A stretch of DNA of 64,000 bases from Streptomyces camelliae (GTDB lineage Bacteria > Actinomycetota > Actinomycetes > Streptomycetales > Streptomycetaceae), in assembly GCF_027625935.1 (NCBI RefSeq), contig NZ_CP115300.1, positions 5,394,001 through 5,458,000 on the forward strand, given 5' to 3'. How positions within the stretch are numbered: the first letter of the stretch is position 1; every line of letters begins with the position of its first letter. The position numbers and the translations under genes were made by a program. This document shows, piece after piece, positions 52,111-62,622 of the stretch. The notes beneath the pieces are model-generated. The model was given only the letters and a program-made list of their open reading frames with translations, was not told the origin of the DNA and did no database searches.

Positions 52111-53636
52111 CCGACCAGCACGATCCCTCGACCGCCCCCGCCTCCCTGGCCTCGGCCGCCGACCCTGCAGCAGCGTCCGCCGAGGGCTCAGCCGCCGACT
52201 CCGCCGAGGGCCGCAACGCCCCCTCGGCGGCAGCTTCCGCCGACGGCTCAGTCGAGGGCTCCACCGCCGATGCAGCCTCCACCGCCGACCCGGCCGCCGC
52301 CTCCGCCGAGGGCCCCGCGGCCGAGGGGGCTGCGGCCGAGGGGGCTGCGGCCGAGGGCTCAGCCGCAGCCCACGCCGAAGGCGCTGCCTCCGCCCCCGAG
52401 CTGTTCACCTGGGAGTTCGCGGCCGATCCGTACCCGGCCTACGCCTGGCTGCGGGAGCACGCGCCGGTGCACCGGACGCGGTTGCCCAGTGGGGTCGAGG
52501 CCTGGCTGGTCACCCGGTACGGCGATGCCAAGCAGGCCCTCGCCGACCAGCGGCTGAGCAAGAACCCGGCGCATCACGACGAGCCTGCGCACGCCAAGGG
52601 GAAGACCGGTATCCCCGGCGAGCGCAAGGCCGAGTTGATGACGCATCTGCTGAACATCGACCCGCCGGACCACACCCGGCTGCGTCGGCTGGTCAGCAAG
52701 GCGTTCACGCCCCGGCGCGTGGCCGAGTTCGCGCCCCAGGTGCAGGAGCTGACCGACCGGCTCATCGACCAGTTCGCGGAAAGGGGCTCGGCCGACCTCA
52801 TCCACGAGTTCGCCTTCCCGCTGCCCATCTACGCCATCTGCGACATGCTCGGCGTCCCGCGCGAGGACCAGGACGACTTCCGGGACTGGGCGGGGATGAT
52901 GATCCGGCACGGCGGAGGGCCCAGGGGAGGTGTCGCGCGGTCCGTCAAGAAGATGCGCGGCTACCTCGCCGAGCTGATCCACAAGAAGCGCGAGGCGCTG
53001 CCCGCCGAGCCCGCGCCCGGCGAGGACCTGATCTCCGGTCTCATCCGTGCCTCCGACCACGGTGAGCACCTCACGGAGAACGAGGCCGCCGCGATGGCGT
53101 TCATCCTGCTGTTCGCCGGTTTCGAGACGACCGTGAACCTGATCGGCAACGGCACCTACGCGCTGCTCACCCACCCCGAGCAGCGCCGGCGGCTGCAGGA
53201 CTCCCTGGCACGCGGGGAGCGGGACCTGCTGGAGACCGGGGTCGAGGAACTCCTGCGCTACGACGGCCCGGTGGAGCTGGCCACCTGGCGGTTCGCCACC
53301 GAGCCGCTCACCGTCGGGGGGCAGGACATCGCGCCCGGCGACCCGGTGCTCGTGGTGCTCGCCGCGGCCGACCGGGACCCGGAGCGGTTCGCCGACCCGG
53401 ATGCGCTGGACCTCTCCCGCCGGGACAACCAGCACCTCGGCTACGGCCACGGCATCCACTACTGCCTCGGCGCGCCGCTCGCCCGCCTGGAGGGGCAGAG
53501 CGCGCTCGCCACGCTGCTCACCCGGCTGCCCGATCTGCGCCTCGCCGCCGATCCGGCCGACCTGCGCCGGCGCGGCGGGCTCATCATGCGGGGCCTGCGC
53601 ACACTGCCCGTGGAGTTCACGCCGGCCGGCCGGTAG
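52107..53636 (+). CDS. Cytochrome P450, CYP107 type, with Ala-rich N-terminal extension
   Basis: A 509-residue soluble P450. It has the I-helix LLFAGFETTVNLIG, the ExxR in VEELLRYDGPVELATWR, and the heme loop HLGYGHGIHYCLGAPLAR (Cys ligand; Tyr replaces the usual Phe). The P450 fold begins only at about residue 96 (LFTWEFAADPYPAYAWLREH); before it is an Ala/Ser/Glu/Gly repeat (ASAEG, AAEGA) with no fold. No better start exists downstream. GTG overlaps the mazG stop, so the two are coupled. By position it corresponds to CYP107P1 of S. coelicolor; the substrate is unknown. Confidence 0.93.
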   Translation: MTDQHDPSTAPASLASAADPAAASAEGSAADSAEGRNAPSAAASADGSVEGSTADAASTADPAAASAEGPAAEGAAAEGAAAEGSAAAHAEGAASAPELFTWEFAADPYPAYAWLREHAPVHRTRLPSGVEAWLVTRYGDAKQALADQRLSKNPAHHDEPAHAKGKTGIPGERKAELMTHLLNIDPPDHTRLRRLVSKAFTPRRVAEFAPQVQELTDRLIDQFAERGSADLIHEFAFPLPIYAICDMLGVPREDQDDFRDWAGMMIRHGGGPRGGVARSVKKMRGYLAELIHKKREALPAEPAPGEDLISGLIRASDHGEHLTENEAAAMAFILLFAGFETTVNLIGNGTYALLTHPEQRRRLQDSLARGERDLLETGVEELLRYDGPVELATWRFATEPLTVGGQDIAPGDPVLVVLAAADRDPERFADPDALDLSRRDNQHLGYGHGIHYCLGAPLARLEGQSALATLLTRLPDLRLAADPADLRRRGGLIMRGLRTLPVEFTPAGR

Positions 53637-53663
53637 CGCGGGCTGCGCGGGAGCCGGCGGCCG

Positions 53664-54347
53664 TCAGTAGTCCAGTCCCGCGAACCAGTCGCCACGGCCG
53701 CCCGGCGTCAGGTCGAGGAGGTGCCAGACGGGGTTGAGGAGGTCGAGGCCGCGCTGGTCGATGTCCTCGGCCATACGGGGGTGGGCGGAGTAGAAGTGGC
53801 GGACCGTGCCGTCCGGGTCCCGGGTGAAGACGGAGACGGTGGAGTCCTGCACCCCGTCCTCGTCCTCGCTGCCCAGGTCGTACTTGAAGGTGCTGTCCCC
53901 GGCGCTCAGCAGACGCAGCCGGGACCAGTCGCGGCTGCGGGCGTGCTGCCGCAGGACGGGCGGGTCGGCGGCAGCGACGACGACGAGGTCGGCGTTCCGG
54001 GCGACGTGGTGGGCGACGCCGTTGAAGCCGTCGATCCACAGGGTGCACATCGGGCACGGGTCGGTCTGCCGTTTGCCGTACATGAGGTGGTAGACGATCA
54101 ACGGCCGGCCGGGGCCGGTGAACAGTTCGCTCAGCCTGACCTCGCGGACGGGGGTGTCGCCGGCATGGAGGTCGGCGGGGCCTTCGAGAAAGACGTAGTC
54201 GTCGACGCCGGCGCCCTGCGGAAGCGCCCTGCGCAGGGCCGCGACCTTCTCGCGGTGACGCATGAGCTCGATCTCGGCGTGGCGGAGTTCCTCGCGGGCG
54301 GCGAGGTAGTCCGCGGACTCACCGGGCAGCCGGGTGTGCAGCACCAT
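53664..54347 (-). CDS. DUF899 thioredoxin-like protein
   Basis: A 227-residue protein of the DUF899 (AhpC/TSA-like) group. It starts LPGESADYLAAREELRHAEI, the usual helix, then has LIVYHLMYGKRQTDPCPMCT with a Cys-Pro-Met-Cys motif at the redox-site position, and SVFTRDPDGTVRHFYSAHP near the C-terminus. A thiol-redox role is likely but unproven. The ATG at 54347 follows AGGAGGAGA. It is divergent from the first rpf gene across a 314-bp gap. Confidence 0.88.
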   Translation of the reverse strand: MVLHTRLPGESADYLAAREELRHAEIELMRHREKVAALRRALPQGAGVDDYVFLEGPADLHAGDTPVREVRLSELFTGPGRPLIVYHLMYGKRQTDPCPMCTLWIDGFNGVAHHVARNADLVVVAAADPPVLRQHARSRDWSRLRLLSAGDSTFKYDLGSEDEDGVQDSTVSVFTRDPDGTVRHFYSAHPRMAEDIDQRGLDLLNPVWHLLDLTPGGRGDWFAGLDY

Positions 54348-54661
54348 CGTCTCCTCCTGGGTGGGAAGCCCCCCGGGGCCATGTCGAGTCCATGGTCGCG
54401 GCCGCCTCGCGCGCCGGGCGTGAGGCGCCGCCGTTCCCGACGGGTGACGAAGACGGGTGACAAAGCGGACGGAACCGGAGCGTCGGGCGTGGCGTGAGGA
54501 CGCGTGAGGAAGAGATGACGAACCTTCAACTCTGTGATCTTCACGTGATCTGCGCGGCATTAACTTGTGACTAGTGATCGTCTGCCGATACGTTCACCCA
54601 TCAGCGTGGCGACAGGCATCACCCGCCGCGCCGGCCCTGCTGTCGCACGAAAGGTTTCCGC
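54348..54661. other. Divergent gap between DUF899 gene and rpf gene
   Basis: No gene is visible. The segment 54530-54600 is A/T-richer and includes the palindrome TCACGTGA (54541-54548) and TTAACTTGTGACTAGTGATC, a likely promoter/operator zone for the rpf gene. GAAAGG at 54649-54654 is its ribosome-binding site. I see no ydaO-type aptamer here, unlike the next rpf gene. Confidence 0.45.
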
Positions 54662-55780
54662 ATGCTCACCGGGAACGGTCGTCACCGTCGCCCCCGTCAG
54701 GCTCCGGCCCTCCTCGTCGCAGCCGGAGTGACCGGCTCCGCCATCGCCATCCCGCTGCTCGGCGCCGCGAGCGCCAGCGCCGCCGACGGCACCACGTGGG
54801 ACAAGGTCGCCGAGTGCGAGAGTGGAGGTTCCTGGAGCGCGGACACCGGCAACGGGTACTACGGCGGCCTGCAGATATCGCAGGACGACTGGGACAAGTA
54901 CGGCGGCACGCAGTACGCCACGAGCGCCGACCAGGCCAGCCGCTCCCAGCAGATCGCCGTCGCCGAGAAGATCCTCGCCGACCAGGGCACCAAGCCGTGG
55001 ACCATGTGCGCGCTGACCGCCGGGCTGACCTCCAACTCGGGTTCGGTCGACGTCGACACGGGCGTCGGGGGCTCCGGCAGCAGCGCGGGGTCGGGCGGCG
55101 GCTCCGGATCGGCCGACAGCTCCGACTCGTCCGGTCTGTCGGATTCATCCTCTTCTGGTGCCGGTTCCGGCTCCGGCTCGGGGTCCCAGTCCGGTTCGAA
55201 GTCCGGCTCCGGTACGGACTCTTCGCCGGGTTCCAGCACCTCGACGGCCCCGGTGCAGGGCGGCGGGGCCGGCAAGGCGCAGGGTGCGGGCGGTGGCTCC
55301 ACCGAGAGTGGCAGCCCCAAGTCGGACAAGACCGACAAGGCGGGTACATCCGGTTCCTCGGGTTCGACCGGTTCCGCCGGTTCCAGCGGCTCCCCTGCTG
55401 GCGGGAACTCGCCGGGGAGTGACAGCTCGCCCGCGACCACCCCCGGGACCGACGAGTCGGACAATTCCCAGCAGAGTGTCGGTTCTTGGAGTCTCGTCGA
55501 CACCGGAGCCCTCAGCAGTGGCGGACGTCACCGTGGCGACAGTGCGGACGAAAGCCTCACAAACGGTCAGAATGGCCAGCCCTCCGGCCGTCACGCGAAC
55601 CCCCAGCCGGACACCTACACCGTCCACGAGGGTGACACCCTCGCCTCCATCGCCGACTCCCTTGGCGTCCACGGCGGATGGCATGCGCTCTACGACGACA
55701 ACAAGAGCGTCGTCGGCGCCGACCCGAACCACATCACCGCCGGTCAGACCCTGGAAGTGCGTCACGAAACGGACGCGTAG
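54662..55780 (+). CDS. Resuscitation-promoting factor with LysM domain
   Basis: A 372-residue secreted cell-wall hydrolase. A signal peptide (VAAGVTGSAIAIPLLGAASA) is cleaved near ASAADG. The Rpf lytic transglycosylase domain follows: TTWDKVAECESGGSWSADTG with the catalytic Glu in AECESGG, NGYYGGLQISQDDWDKYGG, and a Cys in WTMCALTAG forming the family disulphide. A 190-residue Ser/Gly/Thr linker joins a C-terminal LysM (TYTVHEGDTLASIADSLGVH). It cuts glycan strands during germination and growth. By position it resembles RpfC of S. coelicolor. Confidence 0.93.
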   Translation: MLTGNGRHRRPRQAPALLVAAGVTGSAIAIPLLGAASASAADGTTWDKVAECESGGSWSADTGNGYYGGLQISQDDWDKYGGTQYATSADQASRSQQIAVAEKILADQGTKPWTMCALTAGLTSNSGSVDVDTGVGGSGSSAGSGGGSGSADSSDSSGLSDSSSSGAGSGSGSGSQSGSKSGSGTDSSPGSSTSTAPVQGGGAGKAQGAGGGSTESGSPKSDKTDKAGTSGSSGSTGSAGSSGSPAGGNSPGSDSSPATTPGTDESDNSQQSVGSWSLVDTGALSSGGRHRGDSADESLTNGQNGQPSGRHANPQPDTYTVHEGDTLASIADSLGVHGGWHALYDDNKSVVGADPNHITAGQTLEVRHETDA

Positions 55781-55863
55781 CAGGGGGATTTGACGCCCTG
55801 ATTGATAGCTAAATGTCCGGTTTGGCGAAAGTGTGGGATGAGTCTCAGAAGCCCTGATCGTCT

Positions 55864-55893
55864 TTGAAATTCCGTCGATCCCGTGTCTACGGT
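55864..55893 (+). promoter_or_regulatory. Promoter upstream of the ydaO riboswitch
   Basis: TTGAAA (55864-55869), an 18-bp spacer and TACGGT (55888-55893) form a reasonable vegetative promoter. Transcription would start near 55900, at the 5' edge of the aptamer. Confidence 0.5.
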
Positions 55894-55899
55894 CAGGAC

Positions 55900-56132
55900 C
55901 GCTCGTCACCACGAGCCCCGGCAGCCGCAACGCCGAATCCTGCCAGCGGTCGTCCGGGAACAGTCGTCGCGTCATGCGCCGTAGGCAGGAGCGGGGGACC
56001 CAAGGTAGGCGCCGGAACCGGCAGTTGAGGCTGCCGGCACCGGCTTGGGGTGAAGCCGCAGGCCCGCGACAGCGGGCGTGCGACCGGGCAACTCAACCGG
56101 CCCGAACCCGACAGCTCACCTCGCAGGCGTCG
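55900..56132 (+). ncRNA. ydaO/yuaA cyclic-di-AMP riboswitch
   Basis: The leader of the second rpf gene shows the hallmark ydaO blocks in order: CGCCGAATCCTGCC (55931-55944), GGCAGGAGCGGGGGACCCAA (55984-56003), GGGGTGAAGCCG (56047-56058), and CCCGAACCCGACAGCTCACC (56101-56120) with TCGCAGGCG after it. Internal hairpins (GCCGGAACCGGC, TGCCGGCACCGG) fill the variable arms. This class binds cyclic di-AMP; in streptomycetes it is known to control rpfA. The aptamer ends just before GAGGGGAT, the ribosome-binding site. Confidence 0.92.
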
Positions 56133-56136
56133 GTGA

Positions 56137-56850
<714 letters not shown>

Positions 56851-56939
56851 CATCCGGCTCCGGCCGGACGCACAGTGCTCTCACAACCCCTCCCCCCACA
56901 CTGAAGCCCCCGTGAGGGCCACCCCCGTCCCCACGGGCT

Positions 56940-56985
56940 CCCCGCCCCGGCGCGTGTTCCCCCGTACGCGCCGGGGCGGGGTTTT
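56940..56985 (+). terminator. Rho-independent terminator after rpfA
   Basis: Perfect 15-bp arms CCCCGCCCCGGCGCG (56940-56954) and CGCGCCGGGGCGGGG (56967-56981) enclose a 12-nt loop and are followed by TTTT. It lies 90 bp after the rpfA stop. Confidence 0.92.
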
Positions 56986-58485
<1,500 letters not shown>

Positions 58486-58516
58486 GCCAACCTGGCGTAA
58501 GGCTTAGCCAGTCGTA

Positions 58517-58561
58517 CGTACGTCCCCGTACCCGGTCCCGTACCGTGTCCGGGGACGTACG
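58517..58561 (+). terminator. Hairpin after eno
   Basis: Perfect 12-bp arms CGTACGTCCCCG (58517-58528) and CGGGGACGTACG (58550-58561) with a 21-nt loop lie between eno and the DivIC-like gene. It may terminate or attenuate eno transcripts, or the loop may carry the promoter of the next gene. Confidence 0.6.
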
Positions 58562-58604
58562 CGCGTGTGTACGGGACCAACGGGATGGACGGGAGGCGGG
58601 GATC

Positions 58605-59081
58605 ATGGCCGTGAAGGACCGGGACCGGTTCTCCACCGCGACCCGGCTGCGGCTGCTCGGCGAGCAGACGGCGGCCCGGGTCTACCGCTCCCAGACCAAG
58701 CGACAGGCCCGCCGCTCCCGGCTCACCGGCCGCGCGGCCCTTCTCGCGCTGGTGCTGTGCTCGATCATCGTCGCGCTCGCCTATCCGATGCGCCAGTACG
58801 TCTCCCAGCGCGCGCAGATCTCCGACCTCCAGCGGCAGCAGGAGCAGGCCCGTGAGCGCGTGGAGCAGCTGCGCGACCTCAAGGCACGCTGGCAGGACGA
58901 CGCCTACGCCGAGCAGCAGATCCGGCGCCGGCTGCACTATGTGATGCCGGGGGAGACCGGGTACGTGATCGTCGAGCCGGGCGCCGCCCGGCAGTCCCGC
59001 GCCGATCTGAGGGCCGCCCAGCGTCCCTGGTACGCCAACGTCTGGGACGGAATCGACAAGTCCGACGCCTCGGACCAGTGA
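58605..59081 (+). CDS. divIC: FtsB/DivIC-type septum formation protein
   Basis: A 158-residue bitopic membrane protein of the cell-division complex. A basic cytosolic N-terminus precedes one transmembrane helix (AALLALVLCSIIVALAYPM). A coiled coil follows (QISDLQRQQEQARERVEQLR), then the DivIC C-terminal motif WQDDAYAEQQIRRRLHYVMP and GETGYVIVEP. It is thought to work with FtsL and FtsQ at the septum. ATG at 58605. The TGA overlaps the GTG of the DUF501 gene. The order eno, divIC, DUF501, ppx is conserved in actinobacteria. Confidence 0.92.
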   Translation: MAVKDRDRFSTATRLRLLGEQTAARVYRSQTKRQARRSRLTGRAALLALVLCSIIVALAYPMRQYVSQRAQISDLQRQQEQARERVEQLRDLKARWQDDAYAEQQIRRRLHYVMPGETGYVIVEPGAARQSRADLRAAQRPWYANVWDGIDKSDASDQ

Positions 59082-59665
59082 ACCGACAGAAAGCCGATCT
59101 GAAAGCAGTCATGGAAACGCCTCCGCCGCCCACCCCGCGCACCGAGCCCACCGCCGCGGACGTAGCGGCCTTCAAGCAGCAGCTCGGCCGTCCGCCGCGG
59201 GGTCTGCGGGCCATCGCGCACCGCTGCCCCTGCGGTCAGCCGGACGTCGTGGAGACGGCGCCGCGGCTGCCCGACGGCACGCCCTTCCCGACGCTGTACT
59301 ACCTGACGTGCCCGAAGGCGTCCTCCGCCATCGGCACGCTGGAGGCGAACGGCGTGATGAAGGAGATGACGGAGCGGCTGGGGACCGACCCGGAGCTGGC
59401 CGCCGCCTACCGGGCCGCGCACGAGGACTACATCCGGCGCCGGGACGAGATCGAGGAGCTGACGGGCTTCCCGAGCGCGGGCGGCATGCCGGACCGGGTC
59501 AAGTGCCTGCACGTCCTGGTGGCCCACTCGCTGGCCGCGGGGCCGGGCGTGAACCCGCTCGGCGACGAGGCCCTGGCGATGCTGCCGGAGTGGTGGCGCA
59601 AGGGCGCGTGCGTGACGCTCGGCGAAGGCACCGAGCCGCTCCCCACCGAGGAGGACGAGAAGTGA
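59078..59665 (+). CDS. DUF501 family protein
   Basis: A 195-residue cytosolic protein of DUF501: VAAFKQQLGRPPRGLRAIAH, a Cys pair RCPCGQPDVVETAPRLPDGT, PTLYYLTCPKASSAIGTLEA, and GMPDRVKCLHVLVAHSLAAG. The conserved Cys and His residues suggest a metal site, but no function is established. The GTG at 59078 overlaps the DivIC-like stop; an ATG at 59111 (METPPPP) is a fair alternative. Its own TGA overlaps the GTG of ppx/gppA, so three genes are coupled. Confidence 0.9.
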   Translation: MNRQKADLKAVMETPPPPTPRTEPTAADVAAFKQQLGRPPRGLRAIAHRCPCGQPDVVETAPRLPDGTPFPTLYYLTCPKASSAIGTLEANGVMKEMTERLGTDPELAAAYRAAHEDYIRRRDEIEELTGFPSAGGMPDRVKCLHVLVAHSLAAGPGVNPLGDEALAMLPEWWRKGACVTLGEGTEPLPTEEDEK

Positions 59666-60603
59666 CCCGCGTCGCCGCCATCGACTGCGGCACCAACTCC
59701 ATCCGGCTGCTCGTCGCCGACGCCGACCCCACGACTGGTGAACTGGTCGATCTGGACCGCCGGATGACGATCGTGCGGCTCGGCCAGGGCGTCGACCGCA
59801 CCGGGCGGCTCGCGCCGGAGGCGCTGGAGCGGACCTTCGCCGCGTGCCGCGAGTACGCCGCGATCATCAAGGAGCACGGCGCAGAGAAGCTCCGCTTCGT
59901 CGCCACCTCCGCCTCCCGGGACGCCGAGAACCGCGACGAGTTCGTGCGGGGCGTGCTGGACATCCTCGGGGTCGAGCCGGAGGTGATCACGGGCGACCAG
60001 GAGGCCGAGTTCTCCTTCACCGGCGCCACGAAGGAGCTGACCGGCCGGGCCGACCTCACCCAGCCGTATCTCGTCGTGGACATCGGCGGCGGCTCCACGG
60101 AGTTCGTCGTGGGGAACGAACACGTCCGGGCCGCGCGGTCCGTGGACGTCGGCTGTGTGCGGATGACCGAGCGGCATCTGGTGCACGGCGGCGAGGTCTC
60201 CGACCCGCCCACCGAGGAGCAGATCGCGGCCATAAGGGCCGACGTCGAGGCCGCCCTGGACCTCGCGGAGCAGACGGTGCCGCTGCGCGAGGCGCACACG
60301 CTGGTGGGCCTCGCCGGGTCCGTCACCACCGTCTCGGCCATCGCCCAGGAGCTGCCCGAGTACGACTCCGCGCGCATCCACCACTCCCGGGTCTCGCACG
60401 ACCGCGTCCGCGAGATCACCGAGTGGCTGCTGCGCTCCACGCACGCCGAGCGCGCCGCGGTGCCGTCCCTGCATCCGGGCCGGGTCGACGTCATCGCCGC
60501 GGGCGCCCTCGTCCTGCTCGCGATCATGGAACGCATCGGTGCCGAGGAGGTCGTGGTGAGCGAGCACGACATCCTGGACGGGATCGCCTGGTCCCTCGCA
60601 TGA
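59662..60603 (+). CDS. ppx: Ppx/GppA-type exopolyphosphatase
   Basis: A 313-residue member of the actin-like ATPase superfamily that removes phosphate from polyphosphate or pppGpp. Nucleotide-binding signatures are VAAIDCGTNSIRLLVAD (phosphate 1), FVATSASRDAENRDEF, VVDIGGGSTEFVVG (phosphate 2) and LVGLAGSVTTVSAIA. It is the short two-domain form common in actinobacteria, without the C-terminal HD domain. GTG start overlaps the DUF501 stop. It ends the eno-linked gene series. Confidence 0.93.
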   Translation: MTRVAAIDCGTNSIRLLVADADPTTGELVDLDRRMTIVRLGQGVDRTGRLAPEALERTFAACREYAAIIKEHGAEKLRFVATSASRDAENRDEFVRGVLDILGVEPEVITGDQEAEFSFTGATKELTGRADLTQPYLVVDIGGGSTEFVVGNEHVRAARSVDVGCVRMTERHLVHGGEVSDPPTEEQIAAIRADVEAALDLAEQTVPLREAHTLVGLAGSVTTVSAIAQELPEYDSARIHHSRVSHDRVREITEWLLRSTHAERAAVPSLHPGRVDVIAAGALVLLAIMERIGAEEVVVSEHDILDGIAWSLA

Positions 60604-61066
60604 GCCTCGCAGGGGGCGTGAGGGTCTCTTTCCCGCCCCTTTGCTACTCACCAGTAGCCTCCGTTGAGCAGGTTGGATAACGTGTGAGCGGGCTGTTCGA
60701 GGGTTCCGGTGACACGCCGTCGGAAAAGTTCGTGAAGTTCTTCACAAGGAAATCGGTCCCGGCGGGGGATCAGAAGCCTCCGCTTGGCCCTTTCGGGGGC
60801 TCAGCGGGCCCTTGAGCGTGCTCAGCCGAGTGGTGCGAGGGTGTTCCGGGAGGGTGTTCGCGGGGGCTCTCCCGGGCGCCTCACGCGACGGCCGCCGGGG
60901 CAGAGAGGCAGCTCACGCGGCCTTGACAACGGGTCAGACCGCCCGTGGGTTCCCCTTCTCCGGCATGACCTGCGTCACGCGGGTCGCGGAGTTTAGCACA
61001 GGCCCTGTAGGACCTTGTGAAGGGGCGCACGAGCACCGCTCAAGGGGCGGGTGGATACTCGATGCC
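60604..61066. other. Long leader region of ndh
   Basis: This 463-bp gap before ndh holds no convincing gene; plus-strand frames across it are Arg/Gly-rich. It contains the Rex-type operator at 60730-60747, a TTGACA at 60923-60928 that might be a -35 box, and an isolated TTGTGAA Rex half-site at 61015-61021. The large distance from operator to start implies a long 5' untranslated leader or more than one promoter. Confidence 0.55.
60730..60747. promoter_or_regulatory. Rex (NADH/NAD redox sensor) operator
   Basis: TCGTGAAGTTCTTCACAA matches the streptomycete Rex operator TTGTGAA-N4-TTCACAA with one mismatch. It lies 319 bp before ndh, a known Rex target in S. coelicolor. Rex represses respiratory genes when NADH/NAD is low. 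Confidence 0.72.
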
Positions 61067-62446
61067 ATGAGCACCACGGAGCGTCCCAGGATCCTCGTAG
61101 TAGGCGGTGGGTACGTAGGCCTGTACGCAGCTCGGCGCATCCTCAAGAAGATGCGCTTCGGAGAGGCGACCGTCACGGTCGTCGACCCCCGGTCGTACAT
61201 GACCTACCAGCCCTTCCTCCCCGAAGCCGCCGCCGGCAGCATCTCCCCTCGCCACGTCGTCGTCCCGCTGCGACGCGTGCTGCCGAAGGCGGAGGTCCTC
61301 ACCGGCCGGGTCACCACCATCGACCAGGACCGCAAGGTCGCCACGATCGCCCCGCTGGTGGGCGAGGCGTACGAGCTGCCCTTCGACTACCTCGTCATCG
61401 CCATGGGCGCGGTCTCCCGCACCTTCCCGATCCCCGGCCTCGCCGAGCAGGGCATCGGCATGAAGGGCATCGAGGAGTCCATCGGCCTGCGCAACCACGT
61501 CCTGGAGCAGCTGGACAAGGCCGACTCCACGACCGACGAGGAGATCCGCCGCAAGGCGCTCACCTTCGTCTTCATCGGCGGTGGCTTCGCGGGCGCGGAG
61601 ACCATCGGCGAGGTCGAGGACATGGCCCGGGACGCGGCCAAGTACTACAAGAACGTGTCCCGCGAGGACATGCGCTTCATCCTGGTCGACGCCGCCGACA
61701 AGATCCTCCCCGAGGTGGGTCCCAAGCTCGGCCAGTACGGCAAGGAGCACCTGGAGAGCCGGGGCGTGGAGATCTACCTCTCCACCTCGATGGACTCCTG
61801 CGTCGACGGCCACGTGGTGCTGAAGAACGGCCTGGAGGTCGACTCCAACACCATCGTGTGGACCGCCGGCGTCAAGCCGAACCCGGCCCTCGCCCGCTTC
61901 GGTCTGCCCCTCGGCCCGCGCGGCCACGTCGACTGCGAGCCGACCCTCCAGGTCAAGGGCACGGACTACATCTGGGCCGCCGGTGACAACGCACAGGTCC
62001 CGGACCTCGTCGGCCGCAAGGCGGGCAACGAGAACGCCTGGTGCCCGCCCAACGCCCAGCACGCGCTGCGCCAGGCCCGGGTCCTCGGCGACAACGTGGT
62101 CTCCGGTATGCGGGGCTTCCCGCAGAAGGAGTACGAGCACGCCAACAAGGGTGCGGTCGCCGGTCTCGGCCTGCACAAGGGCGTGGCGATGATCGTCATG
62201 GGCAAGATGAAGATCAAGCTCAAGGGCCGCCTCGCCTGGTACATGCACCGTGGCTACCACGGTCTGGCGATGCCGACCTGGAACCGCAAGATCCGCGTCT
62301 TCGCCGACTGGACCCTGAGCATGTTCCTCAAGCGCGAGGTCGTCTCCCTCGGCGCCATGGAGAACCCCCGCGAGGAGTTCTACGAGGCCGCCAAGCCGGC
62401 GCCGGTCGCCGCCGCGAAGACCGAGGAGAAGGCCAAGGCCTCCTGA
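61067..62446 (+). CDS. ndh: Type II NADH dehydrogenase
   Basis: A 459-residue peripheral membrane flavoprotein that passes electrons from NADH to menaquinone without pumping protons. The FAD Rossmann motif is ILVVGGGYVGLYAARRILKK, the NADH Rossmann motif FVFIGGGFAGAETIGEVEDM, and the second FAD segment TDYIWAAGDNAQVPD. The C-terminal region (RKIRVFADWTLSMFLKREVV) is the amphipathic membrane-binding helix. The ATG at 61067 begins the protein (MSTTERPRILVVGGG). Rex operator upstream predicts redox control. Confidence 0.95.
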   Translation: MSTTERPRILVVGGGYVGLYAARRILKKMRFGEATVTVVDPRSYMTYQPFLPEAAAGSISPRHVVVPLRRVLPKAEVLTGRVTTIDQDRKVATIAPLVGEAYELPFDYLVIAMGAVSRTFPIPGLAEQGIGMKGIEESIGLRNHVLEQLDKADSTTDEEIRRKALTFVFIGGGFAGAETIGEVEDMARDAAKYYKNVSREDMRFILVDAADKILPEVGPKLGQYGKEHLESRGVEIYLSTSMDSCVDGHVVLKNGLEVDSNTIVWTAGVKPNPALARFGLPLGPRGHVDCEPTLQVKGTDYIWAAGDNAQVPDLVGRKAGNENAWCPPNAQHALRQARVLGDNVVSGMRGFPQKEYEHANKGAVAGLGLHKGVAMIVMGKMKIKLKGRLAWYMHRGYHGLAMPTWNRKIRVFADWTLSMFLKREVVSLGAMENPREEFYEAAKPAPVAAAKTEEKAKAS

Positions 62447-62468
62447 CCTCCGACGGTCGCTGAACCGA

Positions 62469-62510
62469 CCGGAAGACCTCCCGCCATCCGTGGTGCGGGA
62501 GGTCTTCCGG
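62469..62510 (+). terminator. Rho-independent terminator after ndh
   Basis: Perfect 16-bp arms CCGGAAGACCTCCCGC (62469-62484) and GCGGGAGGTCTTCCGG (62495-62510) enclose a 10-nt loop and are followed by CGTTTT, 22 bp after the ndh stop. Confidence 0.93.
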
Positions 62511-62622
62511 CGTTTTCGGGGGTGATCGGGGGTACTTGGTAGGCCGATTGCGGGATTACGGGGAGTGGCCGACGTCGTTTACGTGGTAACCGGCATCCGG
62601 GATCTCGTCTTGGAGGTGTGCC

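Noticed and set aside
54348..54661. Second ydaO riboswitch before the first rpf gene
   Set aside because: None of the aptamer blocks (GAATCCTG, GGGGGACCCA, GGGGTGAAGCCG) is present.
60812..61066. Longer ndh start far upstream
   Set aside because: The extra 85 residues are Arg/Gly/Ser-rich with no similarity to Ndh, while MSTTERPRILVVGGG at 61067 begins the family fold directly.
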